Notes under the pieces: generated by a model
Database searches by the model: none
The model's input: only the letters and a program-made list of their open reading frames with translations
What the model was told of the DNA's origin: nothing
Translations under genes and position numbers: made by a program
Assembly: GCA_902535255.1 (NCBI GenBank)
Contig: CACASQ010000001.1
Span: 248,001-312,000, forward strand
Length of the DNA stretch: 64,000 nucleotides
From: an uncultured Pelagibacteraceae bacterium
GTDB lineage: Bacteria > Pseudomonadota > Alphaproteobacteria > Pelagibacterales > Pelagibacteraceae
Direction of reading: 5' to 3'
Part shown: positions 63,252-64,000 of the stretch, piece by piece
Position numbering within the stretch: the first letter of the stretch is position 1
Layout of the letters: the number at the start of each line of letters is the position of its first letter

Positions 63252-63548
63252 ATGAAATTTAGACCTCTGCACGATCGCGTGCTTATTAAAGTGCTAGACA
63301 GTGAAGAAAAAACTGCTGGCGGGATTATCATACCGGACACCGCTAAAGAAAAACCTCAAGAAGGTGAGATTGTAGCTGTAGGGCCGGGTGCCAAAAACGA
63401 AAACGGTAAAGTTTCTGCAATGGACGTAAAAGTTGGAGATATAGTTTTATTCGGAAAGTGGTCTGGAACTGAAGTCAAAATTGACGGCAAAGAATACAGC
63501 ATTATGAAAGAGTCTGACATAATGGGAATTTCAAAAAGTAAAAAATAA
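63252..63548 (+). CDS. groES: Co-chaperonin GroES
   Basis: [46 protein letters not shown]. Confidence 0.98.
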   Translation: MKFRPLHDRVLIKVLDSEEKTAGGIIIPDTAKEKPQEGEIVAVGPGAKNENGKVSAMDVKVGDIVLFGKWSGTEVKIDGKEYSIMKESDIMGISKSKK

Positions 63549-63557
63549 CCTTGATAG

Positions 63558-64000
<443 letters not shown>

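Overview
A 64 kb, AT-rich, densely packed chromosomal window. Gene content and gene order are those of a streamlined alphaproteobacterium, most like SAR11/Pelagibacterales (inferred from content and composition; no search was run). Almost everything is core metabolism: uvrC, pgsA, ilvE, a MarR/OmpR/EnvZ regulatory trio, lgt, prs, rplY, pth, ychF, petABC, hemF, greA, cca, one tRNA-Gln, ispE, rnhB, ccrM, mutY, dciA-like, smc, the F0 ATP synthase genes, a beta-carotene/retinal cluster (crtI-crtB-crtY-blh), ispH, thrB, rnhA, thrC, the aa3 cytochrome oxidase operon, a lipid A/Kdo block, purD, pgi, lspA, ileS, ribF and groESL. I saw no phage, IS element, CRISPR array or obvious genomic island. The observations most worth a second look are: (1) an 814-aa SMC with both ATPase ends but no recognisable hinge domain; (2) a type-4-like uracil-DNA glycosylase that appears to have lost three of its four Fe-S cysteines; (3) four GANTC sites and a stem-loop in the 76 bp upstream of ccrM; (4) divergent mutY/dciA start codons fused as ATGCAT; (5) retinal biosynthesis genes directly behind the F0 ATP synthase genes in a nearly gapless plus-strand run; (6) an unlisted 37-aa membrane ORF between ctaB and ctaG; (7) a tRNA-Gln ending 7 nt before the cca start; (8) a sigma-32-like promoter in front of groES; (9) convergent genes sharing 4-nt stop-codon overlaps.
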